Below, in pieces: positions 27,237 through 35,080 of a stretch of 64,000 bases of DNA (positions are counted from its first letter, which is position 1; every line of letters begins with the position of its first letter). The DNA is from Nocardioides sp. YR527. GTDB lineage: Bacteria > Actinomycetota > Actinomycetes > Propionibacteriales > Nocardioidaceae. Location: the NCBI RefSeq assembly GCF_900101045.1, contig NZ_FNFN01000005.1, forward strand, positions 372,001 through 436,000, read 5' to 3'. The notes beneath the pieces were generated by a model that saw only the letters and a program-made list of their open reading frames with translations, did not search any database and was not told the DNA's origin. The translations under genes were made by a program, and so were the position numbers.

Positions 27237-28303
27237 CGCGACTCCTCCAGGATCCGGTTGAACTCCTCCTCGGTGAGGTTGTTCAGGTAGTCGCGGCCGG
27301 CGTTGCGGGCATCCTTCTCGACGGGCTGGTTGTAGTACTCGTCGAACGTGGCGCCGTTGTCGGTGCTCTTGTAGTCGTCGAAGTTCTCCTCCCACTCCTC
27401 GGCCTGTTGCTCGGTGATCCCGTCGGCCTTGTGCTCGTCGAACGGGTCGTCCTCCCACCAGAACTGCCAGTCGTTCTTGTCGTCGATGGCCTCGTGCTGG
27501 CGGCCGTGACGGACCTCGTGGGCGACGGTGTTGATCAGCTGGCCGGGATCGTCGAGCACGTTGGGGTTGAGCGCCATCGTGGGCTCTTCGTCGTTCCAGT
27601 AGCCGTAGGTGATGCTGCCGTCGTCCCAGGTGTCGTTGCCCAGGTCGCTCCAGTCGATGGTGGGCATGTCGACGCCGCTCTCCGCGGCGATCTTCTTGAC
27701 CATCTCCTCCAGCACGGCCTTGCGCTCCTCGATACTGAGCGTCTCCCACTTCTCCGCGATGGCCGGGTCGATTCTGCCGTACTCGTCGCCCTGCTCGTCG
27801 ATCCCGGTCGGCAGGCCGCGCGCGAGGATGGCGTCGACGCCGACCGCCTTGGCGAGGGCCTTCTCGATCTCGTCGGCGAGCTCCTGGGCGATGGTCTGGC
27901 GGCTGTTGCCCCACTCCTCCGCCTCGAAACGGCTCTTGAACGTCGGTGGGGTGGCGGTGCTGGTCACCGAGCCGTCGTCGCCGACGGTGAACTCCTGGGT
28001 CTTGGCCCGGTCCAGGATGCCCTGGACGAGGCGCTCGATGGCCTCGACCTCGGGCTCGGCGGTGTAGAGCGCCTTCTGCATCCCCTGCTTGGCGGTGATG
28101 TGGCTGCCGAGGTCCTTGACCAGGGTGTCGCGGTGGCCTCGGGCGGCGTCGGCGGCGGCGCCGGTCCAGGACTTGGCCACGCCGTTGGCCTCGAGCTCGT
28201 CGCGGCTGGTCTCCAGGTTGCGGAGGTCGGCCTTCAGCCCGTCGCCGGCGTCACCGAGCGGCGCTGCCTTCCAGGTCTTGACCTGGCCGAACGTGATCGC
28301 CAT
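27233..28303 (-). CDS. WXG-type/HExxH metallopeptidase effector candidate, copy B
   Basis: A 356-residue protein with two parts. Residues 1-165 are helical with KSWTGAAADAARGH (Trp46, WxG-like) as in type VII secretion substrates. This part is nearly identical to copy A. After a divergent linker (about 166-245) comes a zincin domain with TVAHEVRHGRQ (HEVRH 262-266) and a likely third ligand Glu329 in NQPVEKDAR, the gluzincin arrangement. There is no signal peptide. Its ATG overlaps the previous stop by one base (TGATG) and its stop overlaps the next start by four. Peptidase activity and secretion are inferred. Confidence 0.8.
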   Translation of the reverse strand: MAITFGQVKTWKAAPLGDAGDGLKADLRNLETSRDELEANGVAKSWTGAAADAARGHRDTLVKDLGSHITAKQGMQKALYTAEPEVEAIERLVQGILDRAKTQEFTVGDDGSVTSTATPPTFKSRFEAEEWGNSRQTIAQELADEIEKALAKAVGVDAILARGLPTGIDEQGDEYGRIDPAIAEKWETLSIEERKAVLEEMVKKIAAESGVDMPTIDWSDLGNDTWDDGSITYGYWNDEEPTMALNPNVLDDPGQLINTVAHEVRHGRQHEAIDDKNDWQFWWEDDPFDEHKADGITEQQAEEWEENFDDYKSTDNGATFDEYYNQPVEKDARNAGRDYLNNLTEEEFNRILEESR

Positions 28304-28800
28304 CAGACGAGGGCGGTCGCGTCGAAGTGAGCGAAGGTCCCGTCGGTGCAGGTGTGGCGGTCGATACGCCGACCGTCGGCCTCCAGAAGATCCTGGCGGC
28401 CGGGCACCTTGTTGAGGGCGCGGAGCAGGTCGTACTCGTCGCTGATCCGCAGCACCGTCCAGGGGTGCTCCTCGGTGCCGTCGCCGGTCGCCCGGATGCT
28501 CCGCAGCGCGGCGCTGGCCACCTGACGCTCGCGGGCCGCGGAGCGCTCCTCACCGGAGCGCTCCAGCGCGGTCGCCAGCCGCAGGTGGGCCGACGGGCTG
28601 AAGATCGCGCCAGGCATGAGGGCCCGCAGCGCGGTCGCGGCCTCGGCGTAGGCGCCCTCGGCGAGCAGCTTGTCGACCGCACGCAGGTCGAGGTCGACGG
28701 TGAAGTTGGCGGAGTTGCGGACCGCGCGGCGCAGCGGTGCCAGCGTCTCGGGACCGGGGTCGTCGAGGTAGGCGGTGACCAGATCGGCGTACGTCGTCAT
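28303..28800 (-). CDS. 165-residue partner protein, copy A (DUF4919-like)
   Basis: Unknown function. Paralogue of the protein at 26739-27236, with the same length and start (MTTYADLVTAYLDDPGPETL). It shares PGAIFSPSAHLRLATAL, TGDGTEEHPWTVLRISDEYD and a final HFDATALV. The N-terminal half differs more than the C-terminal half. It overlaps the upstream effector gene by 4 bases and the downstream one by 1 base, and lies between the two metallopeptidase genes. Confidence 0.75.
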   Translation of the reverse strand: MTTYADLVTAYLDDPGPETLAPLRRAVRNSANFTVDLDLRAVDKLLAEGAYAEAATALRALMPGAIFSPSAHLRLATALERSGEERSAARERQVASAALRSIRATGDGTEEHPWTVLRISDEYDLLRALNKVPGRQDLLEADGRRIDRHTCTDGTFAHFDATALV

Positions 28801-29852
28801 TTCGACTCCTTCAGGAGGCGGTCGAGCTCAGCGGGCGTCAGGTTGTCGAGGTATTCGCGGCCGGACTTGCGGGCATCGGCCTCGACGGGCTGGTTGTAGT
28901 ACTCCTCGTAGGTGTCGCCGTTGTCCGTGCTCTTGTAGTCGTCGAAGTTGTCTTCCCACTCCTCGGCCTGCTTCTCGGTGATGCCGTCCTCCTCGTGCAT
29001 GTCGAAGGGGTCGTCCTCCCACCAGAACTGGAAGTCGTTGTTGTCGTCGATCGCCTCGTACTGCCGGGCATGGCGCATCTCGTGAGCCACGGTGTGCAGG
29101 ATGTCGGGATTGTCGACATTGCCCGGATTGAGGTGCACGGTGTGGTCGTCCTCGCTCCAGTAGCCGTTGGTGCTGCCCTGCGCGTCCCAGACGATGTCCT
29201 CGACATCGACGCCGTACTCCTCGGCGAGCTCCTCGATCTTCTGGTCGATGATCGCCTTGCGCTCGGCATCGGTGAGCTGCGCCCACCGCTCGGCGGTCTC
29301 GGGGGACGCCATGCCGCGCTCGTCACGGGTGTGATCGAGATCCTTGTCGGTGCCGGTCGGGATGCCGTCGGTGAGGATCTGGTCCACGCCGGCCGCCTTG
29401 GCGAGGGTGTCGGTGATGTCGTCGGCGAGCTCCTGGGCGATGGTCTGGCGGCTGTTGCCCCACTCCTCCGCCTCGTAGCGGTTGTGGAAGGTGGGCGGCG
29501 TGGCGGTGCTGGTCACCGAGCCGTCGTCGCCGACGGTGAACTCCTGGGTCTTGGCCCGGTCCAGGATGCCCTGGACGAGACGCTCGATTGCCTCGACCTC
29601 GGGTTCGGCGGCATAGAGCGCCTTCTGCATCTGCTGCTTGCCGGTGATGTGGCCGCTCAGCTGTGTGACCAGGCTGTCCCGGTGGCCCCTGGCCGCGTCG
29701 GCGGCGGCGCCGGTCCAGGACTTGGCCACGCCGTTGGCCTCGAGCTCGTCGCGGCTGGTCTCCAGCTTGCGGAGGTCGGCCTTGAGCCCGTCGCCGGCGT
29801 CACCGAGCGGCGCGGCCTTCCAGGTCTTGACCTGGCCGAACGTGATCGCCAT
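28797..29852 (-). CDS. WXG-type/HExxH metallopeptidase effector candidate, copy A
   Basis: A 351-residue paralogue of the protein at 27233-28303. The helical N-terminal ~165 residues (MAITFGQVKTWKAAPLGDAG onward, Trp46 in KSWTGAAAD) are almost identical. Residues about 168-240 diverge strongly. The C-terminal zincin domain has TVAHEMRHARQ (HEMRH 257-261) and NQPVEADAR (Glu324 as likely third zinc ligand). No signal peptide is present, as expected for a type VII substrate. It starts in the last base of the WXG/EspC-like gene stop (TGATG), so the two are translationally coupled. Confidence 0.8.
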   Translation of the reverse strand: MAITFGQVKTWKAAPLGDAGDGLKADLRKLETSRDELEANGVAKSWTGAAADAARGHRDSLVTQLSGHITGKQQMQKALYAAEPEVEAIERLVQGILDRAKTQEFTVGDDGSVTSTATPPTFHNRYEAEEWGNSRQTIAQELADDITDTLAKAAGVDQILTDGIPTGTDKDLDHTRDERGMASPETAERWAQLTDAERKAIIDQKIEELAEEYGVDVEDIVWDAQGSTNGYWSEDDHTVHLNPGNVDNPDILHTVAHEMRHARQYEAIDDNNDFQFWWEDDPFDMHEEDGITEKQAEEWEDNFDDYKSTDNGDTYEEYYNQPVEADARKSGREYLDNLTPAELDRLLKESK

Positions 29853-30154
29853 CAGTTGGGGCCCATGACCTTTCCGCCCTTCTGGCCGGCCGCGGCGTCG
29901 GCGGCCTCGAACTCGTTGAGCGCCTTCTGCATCTCCGCGGCGAGCTTCTGCGAGCTGTCGGCCGCGGCCTTGGTCTCATCGGTCCAGCGGTTGCCGAGAT
30001 CGGACATGTAGCCGACCGACTCCGCCCCGGGGACCGCAGCGCCCGCCTTGGTCAGATGGCCGGCGGAATCGGCTTTGCGTACGGCGCTCTCGGCGTCCGT
30101 GGCGATGCCGATGGATGCCTTCATGTCCTTGGGGACGACATGAATTTCGCTCAT
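29852..30154 (-). CDS. Small WXG100/EspC-like type VII secretion protein
   Basis: A 100-residue helical protein beginning MSEIHVVPKDMKASIG, with RWTDE near its middle (Trp57) between two predicted helices and a Gly/Lys-rich tail. Size, helical content and central Trp fit WXG100 or EspC-type type VII secretion partners, though a strict WxG is absent (WTD). It is the first gene of a five- or six-gene overlapping operon and is preceded by AGGAGG about 11 bases upstream. It probably pairs with, or targets, the downstream effectors; this is inferred. Confidence 0.72.
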   Translation of the reverse strand: MSEIHVVPKDMKASIGIATDAESAVRKADSAGHLTKAGAAVPGAESVGYMSDLGNRWTDETKAAADSSQKLAAEMQKALNEFEAADAAAGQKGGKVMGPN

Positions 30155-30188
30155 GGTCTGCTGGTCCTCCTGGGCCCGAACGGGAGAC

Positions 30189-30224
30189 GGCTAGGGCGTG
30201 TCCTCGCTGAGGCACGCCCTAGCC
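30189..30224 (-). terminator. Terminator after phoD
   Basis: GGCTAGGGCGTG (30189-30200) pairs perfectly with CACGCCCTAGCC (30213-30224). It lies 9 bases beyond the phoD stop on the minus strand and only 35 bases before the effector operon starts, separating the two transcription units. Confidence 0.8.
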
Positions 30225-30232
30225 CGGAGACC

Positions 30233-31804
30233 CTAACGGAAACTCGGGTCCAGCGTCTTCGTAAAAAGAGCACCGCCGTCGATGTCCCGGAGGGTAACGG
30301 TGAGCTGCTGCGTACGTGCGTCGATCTCGACCTCGCCGAAGAACTGGAAGCCGTCGGCGGGCGAGGCGTTGGCCGCCGGGGGAGCGGCCACGAACTCGGC
30401 GGTCGGACCGAAGGTGGGGTCCAGCTTGTTCGGGCCGAAGGCGCCGGCGTTGAGCGGGCCGGAGACGAACTCCCAGAACGGGTCGAAGTCCTGGTACGCC
30501 GCCCGGTCGGGGGAGTAGGAGTGGGCGGCCGTGTAGTGGACGTCGGCGGTCAGCCAGACGTGGTTGCGGATGCCGAGGCGCTTGAGCCCGGTCAGGACCT
30601 TGGCGATGTCGAGCTCGCGGCCGAGCGGGGCACCGGCGTCGCCCTGGGCGAGGCCCTCCTGCAGGGTGCCGTCGGGGACGACCAGGCCGATCGGCAGGTC
30701 GGCGGCGATGACCTTCCAGGTGGCGCGGGAGGCGGCGAGCTCGCGCAGCAGCCAGCGGGTCTGGCGCTCGCCGAGGACACCGCCGTCGGCGCTCGTCTCG
30801 GCGTTGGTCGTGTTGGCGTCCTTGTGGGTGCGCATGTCGAGGACGAAGAGGTCCATCAGCGGTCCGTAGGAGAGCTTGCGGTAGATCCGGCCGTCGGGGT
30901 CGGGGGAGGCGTCGCCGACGGGGATGTACTCGTGGAAGGCCTGCTTGGCGCGGGCCGCGAGGACGTCCACGCGGCGCTCGGTGTAGCGGCCGTCGTCGGG
31001 GAGGATCTCGCCGGGGTACCAGTTGTTGGTGACCTCGTGGTCGTCCCACTGCGCCACGATCGGCGTCTGGGCGAGGAAGGCGCGCCAGTTGTCGGCGAGC
31101 AGGTTGTAGGCGTACTGCCCGCGGAACTCGGTCAGCGTCTCGGCGACCTTGTCCTTCTCCTCGGTGACGATGTTGTTCCAGATCCGGCCGTCGGGGAGGG
31201 TCACGGTCGAGGTGAGCGGGCCGTCGGCGTAGACGTTGTCGCCGGAGCTCAGGAAGAAGTCGGCCTCGCGCGCCGCCATCGCGGGTGCGATCCGGAAGCC
31301 ACCGAAGTCGGGGTTGGCGCCCCAGCCCTGCCCGGCGATGTCGCCGGACCACAGGAACCGGATGTCCTGGCGGCGTGCCGGTGCGGTACGCAGTCGGCCC
31401 AGCTCCCAGGCGCTGCCGCGGCGCGGGTCGGCGGCGTCGACGGCACGGATCCGGTAGAAGTAGTCGCGCCCCGCCTCGAGGCCGTTGACCTTCAGCTCCC
31501 CGGTGAAGTCGCTCCTCGCAGTCACCACCGGACCGTTGACCGGGCGGGCGCGGCGGAAGGACTCGTCGGCCGAGATCTCCGCGACCAGGCGCGAGGCCTT
31601 GTCCGCGCGGCTCCACAGGATGCCGCCGCGGGCGCCGACGTCGCCGGACTGGACTCCGTGGGTGAGGGTCGGTCGGTTGCCGCGGACGAAGGCGGGGGCG
31701 GAGGCGGGGGCGGCGTGGGCGGTCGCCGCGGTCGTGGGGATGACGAGTCCGGCACCGGCGGCGGCACCGAGGCCGAGGACGGAGCGGCGGTTGAGTGGGG
31801 TCAT
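30233..31804 (-). CDS. phoD: PhoD-family alkaline phosphatase/phosphodiesterase
   Basis: A 523-residue exported metallophosphoesterase that releases phosphate from esters or teichoic acid outside the cell. The Tat signal is NRRSVLGLGAAAGAG near the N-terminus, so it should be exported folded. Family motifs include THGVQSGDV, LWSGDIAGQGWG, FLSSGDNVYADGPL, QWDDHEVTNNW, LDMRTHKD and VWLTADVHY. The ATG at 31804 puts the twin-arginine near residue 6. No clear PHO box was found in the 188-bp divergent region, but a 30-bp palindrome is present there. Confidence 0.92.
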   Translation of the reverse strand: MTPLNRRSVLGLGAAAGAGLVIPTTAATAHAAPASAPAFVRGNRPTLTHGVQSGDVGARGGILWSRADKASRLVAEISADESFRRARPVNGPVVTARSDFTGELKVNGLEAGRDYFYRIRAVDAADPRRGSAWELGRLRTAPARRQDIRFLWSGDIAGQGWGANPDFGGFRIAPAMAAREADFFLSSGDNVYADGPLTSTVTLPDGRIWNNIVTEEKDKVAETLTEFRGQYAYNLLADNWRAFLAQTPIVAQWDDHEVTNNWYPGEILPDDGRYTERRVDVLAARAKQAFHEYIPVGDASPDPDGRIYRKLSYGPLMDLFVLDMRTHKDANTTNAETSADGGVLGERQTRWLLRELAASRATWKVIAADLPIGLVVPDGTLQEGLAQGDAGAPLGRELDIAKVLTGLKRLGIRNHVWLTADVHYTAAHSYSPDRAAYQDFDPFWEFVSGPLNAGAFGPNKLDPTFGPTAEFVAAPPAANASPADGFQFFGEVEIDARTQQLTVTLRDIDGGALFTKTLDPSFR

Positions 31805-31887
31805 GGACCAAACCTGCCGATCCCGGCGGAACGACCGGTGAGTTCCGCGGGTCGTGTCGGTGAACACGTACGCGAAGGGTGCCGTCC

Positions 31888-31917
31888 CCGGGTGAAAGAA
31901 AAGTTTCTTTCACCCGG
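31888..31917. promoter_or_regulatory. 30-bp palindrome between phoD and the next gene
   Basis: CCGGGTGAAAGAAA (31888-31901) and TTTCTTTCACCCGG (31904-31917) are exact reverse complements around AG. It lies 83 bases upstream of phoD on one side and 75 bases upstream of the plus-strand gene on the other. An operator for one or both genes is most likely. Confidence 0.55.
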
Positions 31918-31992
31918 ATGTCGAGATCCTCGGGCGAGCTCCGAGAGAGGGGTGAAGGCCGGAGAAGCCGGCCGCACACGAGGAGCGACATC

Positions 31993-32436
31993 ATGAACGA
32001 CGAGTACGCCATGCCCGCACTGCCCGCACCGAGCCCCGGCGTCCGCGCCCTGGACCGGCTGATCGGCACCTGGAAGGTGACCGGCGGGGCAGAAGGCGAG
32101 GTGACCTACCGCTGGATGGAAGGCGGCTACTTCCTGCTGCAGGACGTACGCCTGGAGCAGTTCGGCCAGGTCACGACCGGGATCGAGGTGATCGGCAACC
32201 TGCGCCCCTTCGGTGAGGAGCCGAGCGCGGACGTGCACTCGCGCTACTACGACAACACCGGCGCCACCCTCGACTACGTCTACGAGCTCGACGGTGACCA
32301 GCTCACCATCTGGGGCGGGGAGAAGGGGTCACCGGTGAAGTTCGTCGGCACCTTCGACCAGACCGGCGACGTGATGACCGGCGAGTGGGACTACGCCGGC
32401 CAGGGCGGCTACGAGTCGACGATGACGCGGGCCTGA
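31993..32436 (+). CDS. Conserved hypothetical protein (DUF1579-like lipocalin fold candidate)
   Basis: A 147-residue soluble protein. LDRLIGTWKVTGGAEGEVTYRWMEGGYFLLQD has the GTW...RxxEGGYFL pattern of small calycin-like DUF1579-type proteins, and the rest is beta-rich. I do not recognise a precise function. The ATG at 31993 follows AGGAGCG. Its 3' end overlaps the convergent sigma factor gene by 28 bases. Confidence 0.7.
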   Translation: MNDEYAMPALPAPSPGVRALDRLIGTWKVTGGAEGEVTYRWMEGGYFLLQDVRLEQFGQVTTGIEVIGNLRPFGEEPSADVHSRYYDNTGATLDYVYELDGDQLTIWGGEKGSPVKFVGTFDQTGDVMTGEWDYAGQGGYESTMTRA

Positions 32437-33653
32437 TCCGCGCGCCGGAGCAGGTAGTCGCGCTCGGCCTCGTTGGCGGTCAGCTCCGCAGCCGCTCGGA
32501 ACTGGGCGGCGGCGGACGGGTCGCGCCGCTGGTCCAGCAGGTGCGCACGCACCGCCAGGACCCGCTGCGCGGTCAGTGGATCGCCGGCGAGGCCGTGCTC
32601 GGCGTCGAGTTCGTCCAGCAGCTGCAGGCCCACCACCGGGCCGAACGCGTGAGCCGCCGCGACGACGCGGCCCAGGCGGACCGGTGCGGTCGGCAGCGTA
32701 CGTTCCAGCAGGAGGTAGAGGCCGAGGATCTCGTGCCAGTCGGTGTCCGCGGCCGACGTCGCGTGGGCATGCACCGCGGCGATCGCCGCCTGGAGCCGGA
32801 ACGGGCCCGGATCACCGGCGCCCCACACCTCCTCCAGTACGGCCAGCCCCTCCTCGATCAGCGCGCGATCCCACCGGGAGCGGTCCTGCTCGGCCAGCGG
32901 CACCAGGCCGAGGTAGGGGTCGGTGCGGGCCGGCCGCCGTGCCTCGGTGAGCAGCATCAGCGCCAGCAGGCCGGCGACCTCGGGCTCGCCCGGAGCGATC
33001 CGGGCGAGCATCCGGGTCAGCCGGATCGACTCGTGCGCCAAGTCGACCCGTCCCAGCTCGGCGCCGGCGGTGGCGGTGTAGCCCTCGTTGAAGACGAGGT
33101 ACAGCACCTCGAGCGCGGCGCCGATCCGATCCGCGCGTTCGGTCTCTCCGGGCGGCGTGAACCGGGCGCCGGCCTTGCGCAGCGTCTGCTTCGCCCGACT
33201 GATCCGGGTGCCCATGGTGTTCTCGGGGACGCCGTACGCATGGGCGATCTCGGCCGTCGTCAGCCCGCCCACGGCGCGCAGCGTGAGCGCCACCTGCCCG
33301 GTCCGCGACAGCGCCGGATGACAGCACAGCAGCAACAGCGCCAGGCTGTCGTCGGTCTCCGCCGCCGGACCGGCAGGCGTGACCACCTCGGCGATCCCGA
33401 TCTGGAGCTCGCGGCGGTGGGCCGCCTGCTCGGAGCGGAGCAGATCCACCATCCGCCGGTAGCCGACCCTGGTCAGCCAGGAACGCGGGTTCTCCGGAAC
33501 GCCGTCGCGCGCCCACTGGATGCTGGCGTCCAGCAGCGCCTCCTGGACGGCGTCCTCGGCGGCCTCGAACCGGCCGAAGCGGCGGACCAGGGCGCTGAGG
33601 ACGTACGGCGCCTCGGTCCGCAGGAGCTCCTCCACAGCCGCTGGTCCGGTCAT
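32409..33653 (-). CDS. ECF42-type RNA polymerase sigma factor with C-terminal TPR extension
   Basis: A 414-residue extracytoplasmic-function sigma factor. Region 2 is EAAEDAVQEALLDASIQW with NPRSWLTRVGYRRMVDLLR. Region 4 is ALTLRAVGGLTTAEIAHAYG with ENTMGTRISRAKQTLR. A long helical C-terminal domain (LYLVFNEGYTAT, HAEILGLY-like TPR region) defines the ECF42 group. ECF42 genes typically sit with a DGPF (YCII-like) gene, and one lies 24 bases away in divergent orientation. There is no anti-sigma gene, as usual for this group. ATG at 33653 is chosen. Confidence 0.92.
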   Translation of the reverse strand: MTGPAAVEELLRTEAPYVLSALVRRFGRFEAAEDAVQEALLDASIQWARDGVPENPRSWLTRVGYRRMVDLLRSEQAAHRRELQIGIAEVVTPAGPAAETDDSLALLLLCCHPALSRTGQVALTLRAVGGLTTAEIAHAYGVPENTMGTRISRAKQTLRKAGARFTPPGETERADRIGAALEVLYLVFNEGYTATAGAELGRVDLAHESIRLTRMLARIAPGEPEVAGLLALMLLTEARRPARTDPYLGLVPLAEQDRSRWDRALIEEGLAVLEEVWGAGDPGPFRLQAAIAAVHAHATSAADTDWHEILGLYLLLERTLPTAPVRLGRVVAAAHAFGPVVGLQLLDELDAEHGLAGDPLTAQRVLAVRAHLLDQRRDPSAAAQFRAAAELTANEAERDYLLRRADQARVIVDS

Positions 33654-33677
33654 GTTCGAAGAGACTAGTTTCGGGAC

Positions 33678-34046
33678 ATGAAATACCTGATGCTGGGCTA
33701 CACGCCCGCCGACGCGTGGGACCCCTCCGAGACGGCCTCCGAGGAAGCGCTCACGGCGTTCGCGGAGTACCAGAGGTTCGAGCAGGAGCTGATCGCCAGC
33801 GGCGAGCTCGTCAGCACCGAAGGTCTGGGGCACCCGGCGGTGTCGGTCACGGTCCGGCCGGGCGAGAACGGTCCGGTCGCGACCGACGGCCCGTTCGCCG
33901 AGCTGAAGGAGGTGATGGCCAGCTTCGCGGTCATCGACGTGGCCAGCCAGGAGCGCGCCATCGACATCGTCTCGCGGATCGTCGCGGTCCTCGGGGAGCC
34001 GATCGAGATCCGGCCGGTGATGGGGGACGACTTCGCGCAGGCATGA
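33678..34046 (+). CDS. YCII-related DGPF-domain protein
   Basis: A 122-residue protein of the YCII/DGPF family. It starts MKYLMLGYTPADAWD and contains ATDGPFAELKEVMASFAVIDV, the motif that names the family. It is the known genomic partner of ECF42 sigma factors and probably a direct target of the adjacent one. Only 24 bases separate the two divergent start codons, so promoters must overlap the coding sequences or be leaderless. Confidence 0.92.
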   Translation: MKYLMLGYTPADAWDPSETASEEALTAFAEYQRFEQELIASGELVSTEGLGHPAVSVTVRPGENGPVATDGPFAELKEVMASFAVIDVASQERAIDIVSRIVAVLGEPIEIRPVMGDDFAQA

Positions 34047-34089
34047 CCCGGTGTGACCCGCTGGGATACGGGTGGCAGTATCTGCGGTG

Positions 34090-35019
34090 ATGTGGGCTAG
34101 AAGGAACATGTTCGCCGCTGTGCTGCTGCTTCTGGTGGCGCCGGTGCTGGTCGGCTGCGCCGGGGAGCCCCCGGCCGAGGCGGAGTCCCGCTCGCCGTCG
34201 ATGCCCGCGAGCATGGCGCCCGACGCGTCGGGGAGCGCGCCACCGCGCGCGCCGGAGTCGCTCGAGATCCCGTCCGTCCCGCCCGCCGACGATCGCGGGA
34301 TCGTCGAGGGCGGTGACATGAGCTGGCCGCAGTGTCCCGAGGGGATGGGCATCAAGGAGCGTCGGACGCTGGGGCTGCCGATGCCGCTCGACTCGGCGGA
34401 GTACGTCGTCATCGGCCTCACCAACGGGCCGGCGTTCACCCCCAACCCGTGCCTGGCCTCGCAGGTCGAGTGGGCGAAGACGAACAAGGTGATGACCTCG
34501 GCCTATGCGGTCACCTCCTACCCCCGTGACGCCACGATCCGTCAGTACGGCGGCGAGGGGCCCGGCGACCCGGACACGGAGATCGGCCGGCTGACCAACG
34601 TCGGCTATCAGCAGGCGGTGTGGAATCTCGAGCAGATGGAGCGCGCCGGTCTGGAGTCGCCCTCGGTCTGGGTCGACGTCGAGCCGGTCGCGGTCTGGGA
34701 GTGGTCCGACGACATCGAGGCCAACCAGGCGGTGGTCAAGGGCGCCCTGGCCGGCTATCAGGACGCTGGGAAGCGGGTCGGGGTCTACTCGATCGAGGGC
34801 CTGTGGACGCCGATCGTCGGCGACCTGCAGCTGCAGCTGCCCGAGTGGCGCCCGGCGGGCGAGGCATCGCGGGCTGCCGCCCTGGAGCGGTGCGGTGGCG
34901 AGTGGATGTTCCAGGGCGGTGCGGCGGTGATGGTGCAGTGGCTCGAGGACGGCCGCGACCGCAACGTGACCTGCCCGGGCGAGTCGGTGCAGCTGCCGCT
35001 TTGGTTCCATCAGTACTGA
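34090..35019 (+). CDS. Lipoprotein with glycoside hydrolase 25/DUF1906-like domain
   Basis: A 309-residue predicted lipoprotein. The signal peptide ends in LVGC and is followed by a Ser/Pro-rich linker. The globular domain starts GGDMSWPQCPEGMG and contains VIGLTNGPAFTPNPCL, PSVWVDVEPV and KRVGVYSIEGLWTP. This pattern (DxSWPQ at strand 1, an acidic DVEP on a later strand, and YS...W) fits a TIM-barrel of the GH25/DUF1906 type. Muramidase activity is possible but not shown. The ATG at 34090 gives a normal signal peptide. Confidence 0.75.
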   Translation: MWARRNMFAAVLLLLVAPVLVGCAGEPPAEAESRSPSMPASMAPDASGSAPPRAPESLEIPSVPPADDRGIVEGGDMSWPQCPEGMGIKERRTLGLPMPLDSAEYVVIGLTNGPAFTPNPCLASQVEWAKTNKVMTSAYAVTSYPRDATIRQYGGEGPGDPDTEIGRLTNVGYQQAVWNLEQMERAGLESPSVWVDVEPVAVWEWSDDIEANQAVVKGALAGYQDAGKRVGVYSIEGLWTPIVGDLQLQLPEWRPAGEASRAAALERCGGEWMFQGGAAVMVQWLEDGRDRNVTCPGESVQLPLWFHQY

Positions 35020-35080
35020 GCGTGGGACACTAGGCGGTGACGTACCCGCCCCCGTTCTAGAGCATCTACGAAAGCAGCCT

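Noticed and set aside
25659..30154. Complete type VII secretion system
   Set aside because: No EccB, EccC, EccD, EccE or mycosin gene is in the window, so only substrates and partners can be claimed.
33654..34487. Upstream extension of the ECF42 sigma gene on the minus strand
   Set aside because: It would run antisense through the DGPF gene and into the lipoprotein gene. The conserved sigma region begins at MTGPAAVEELL from 33653.
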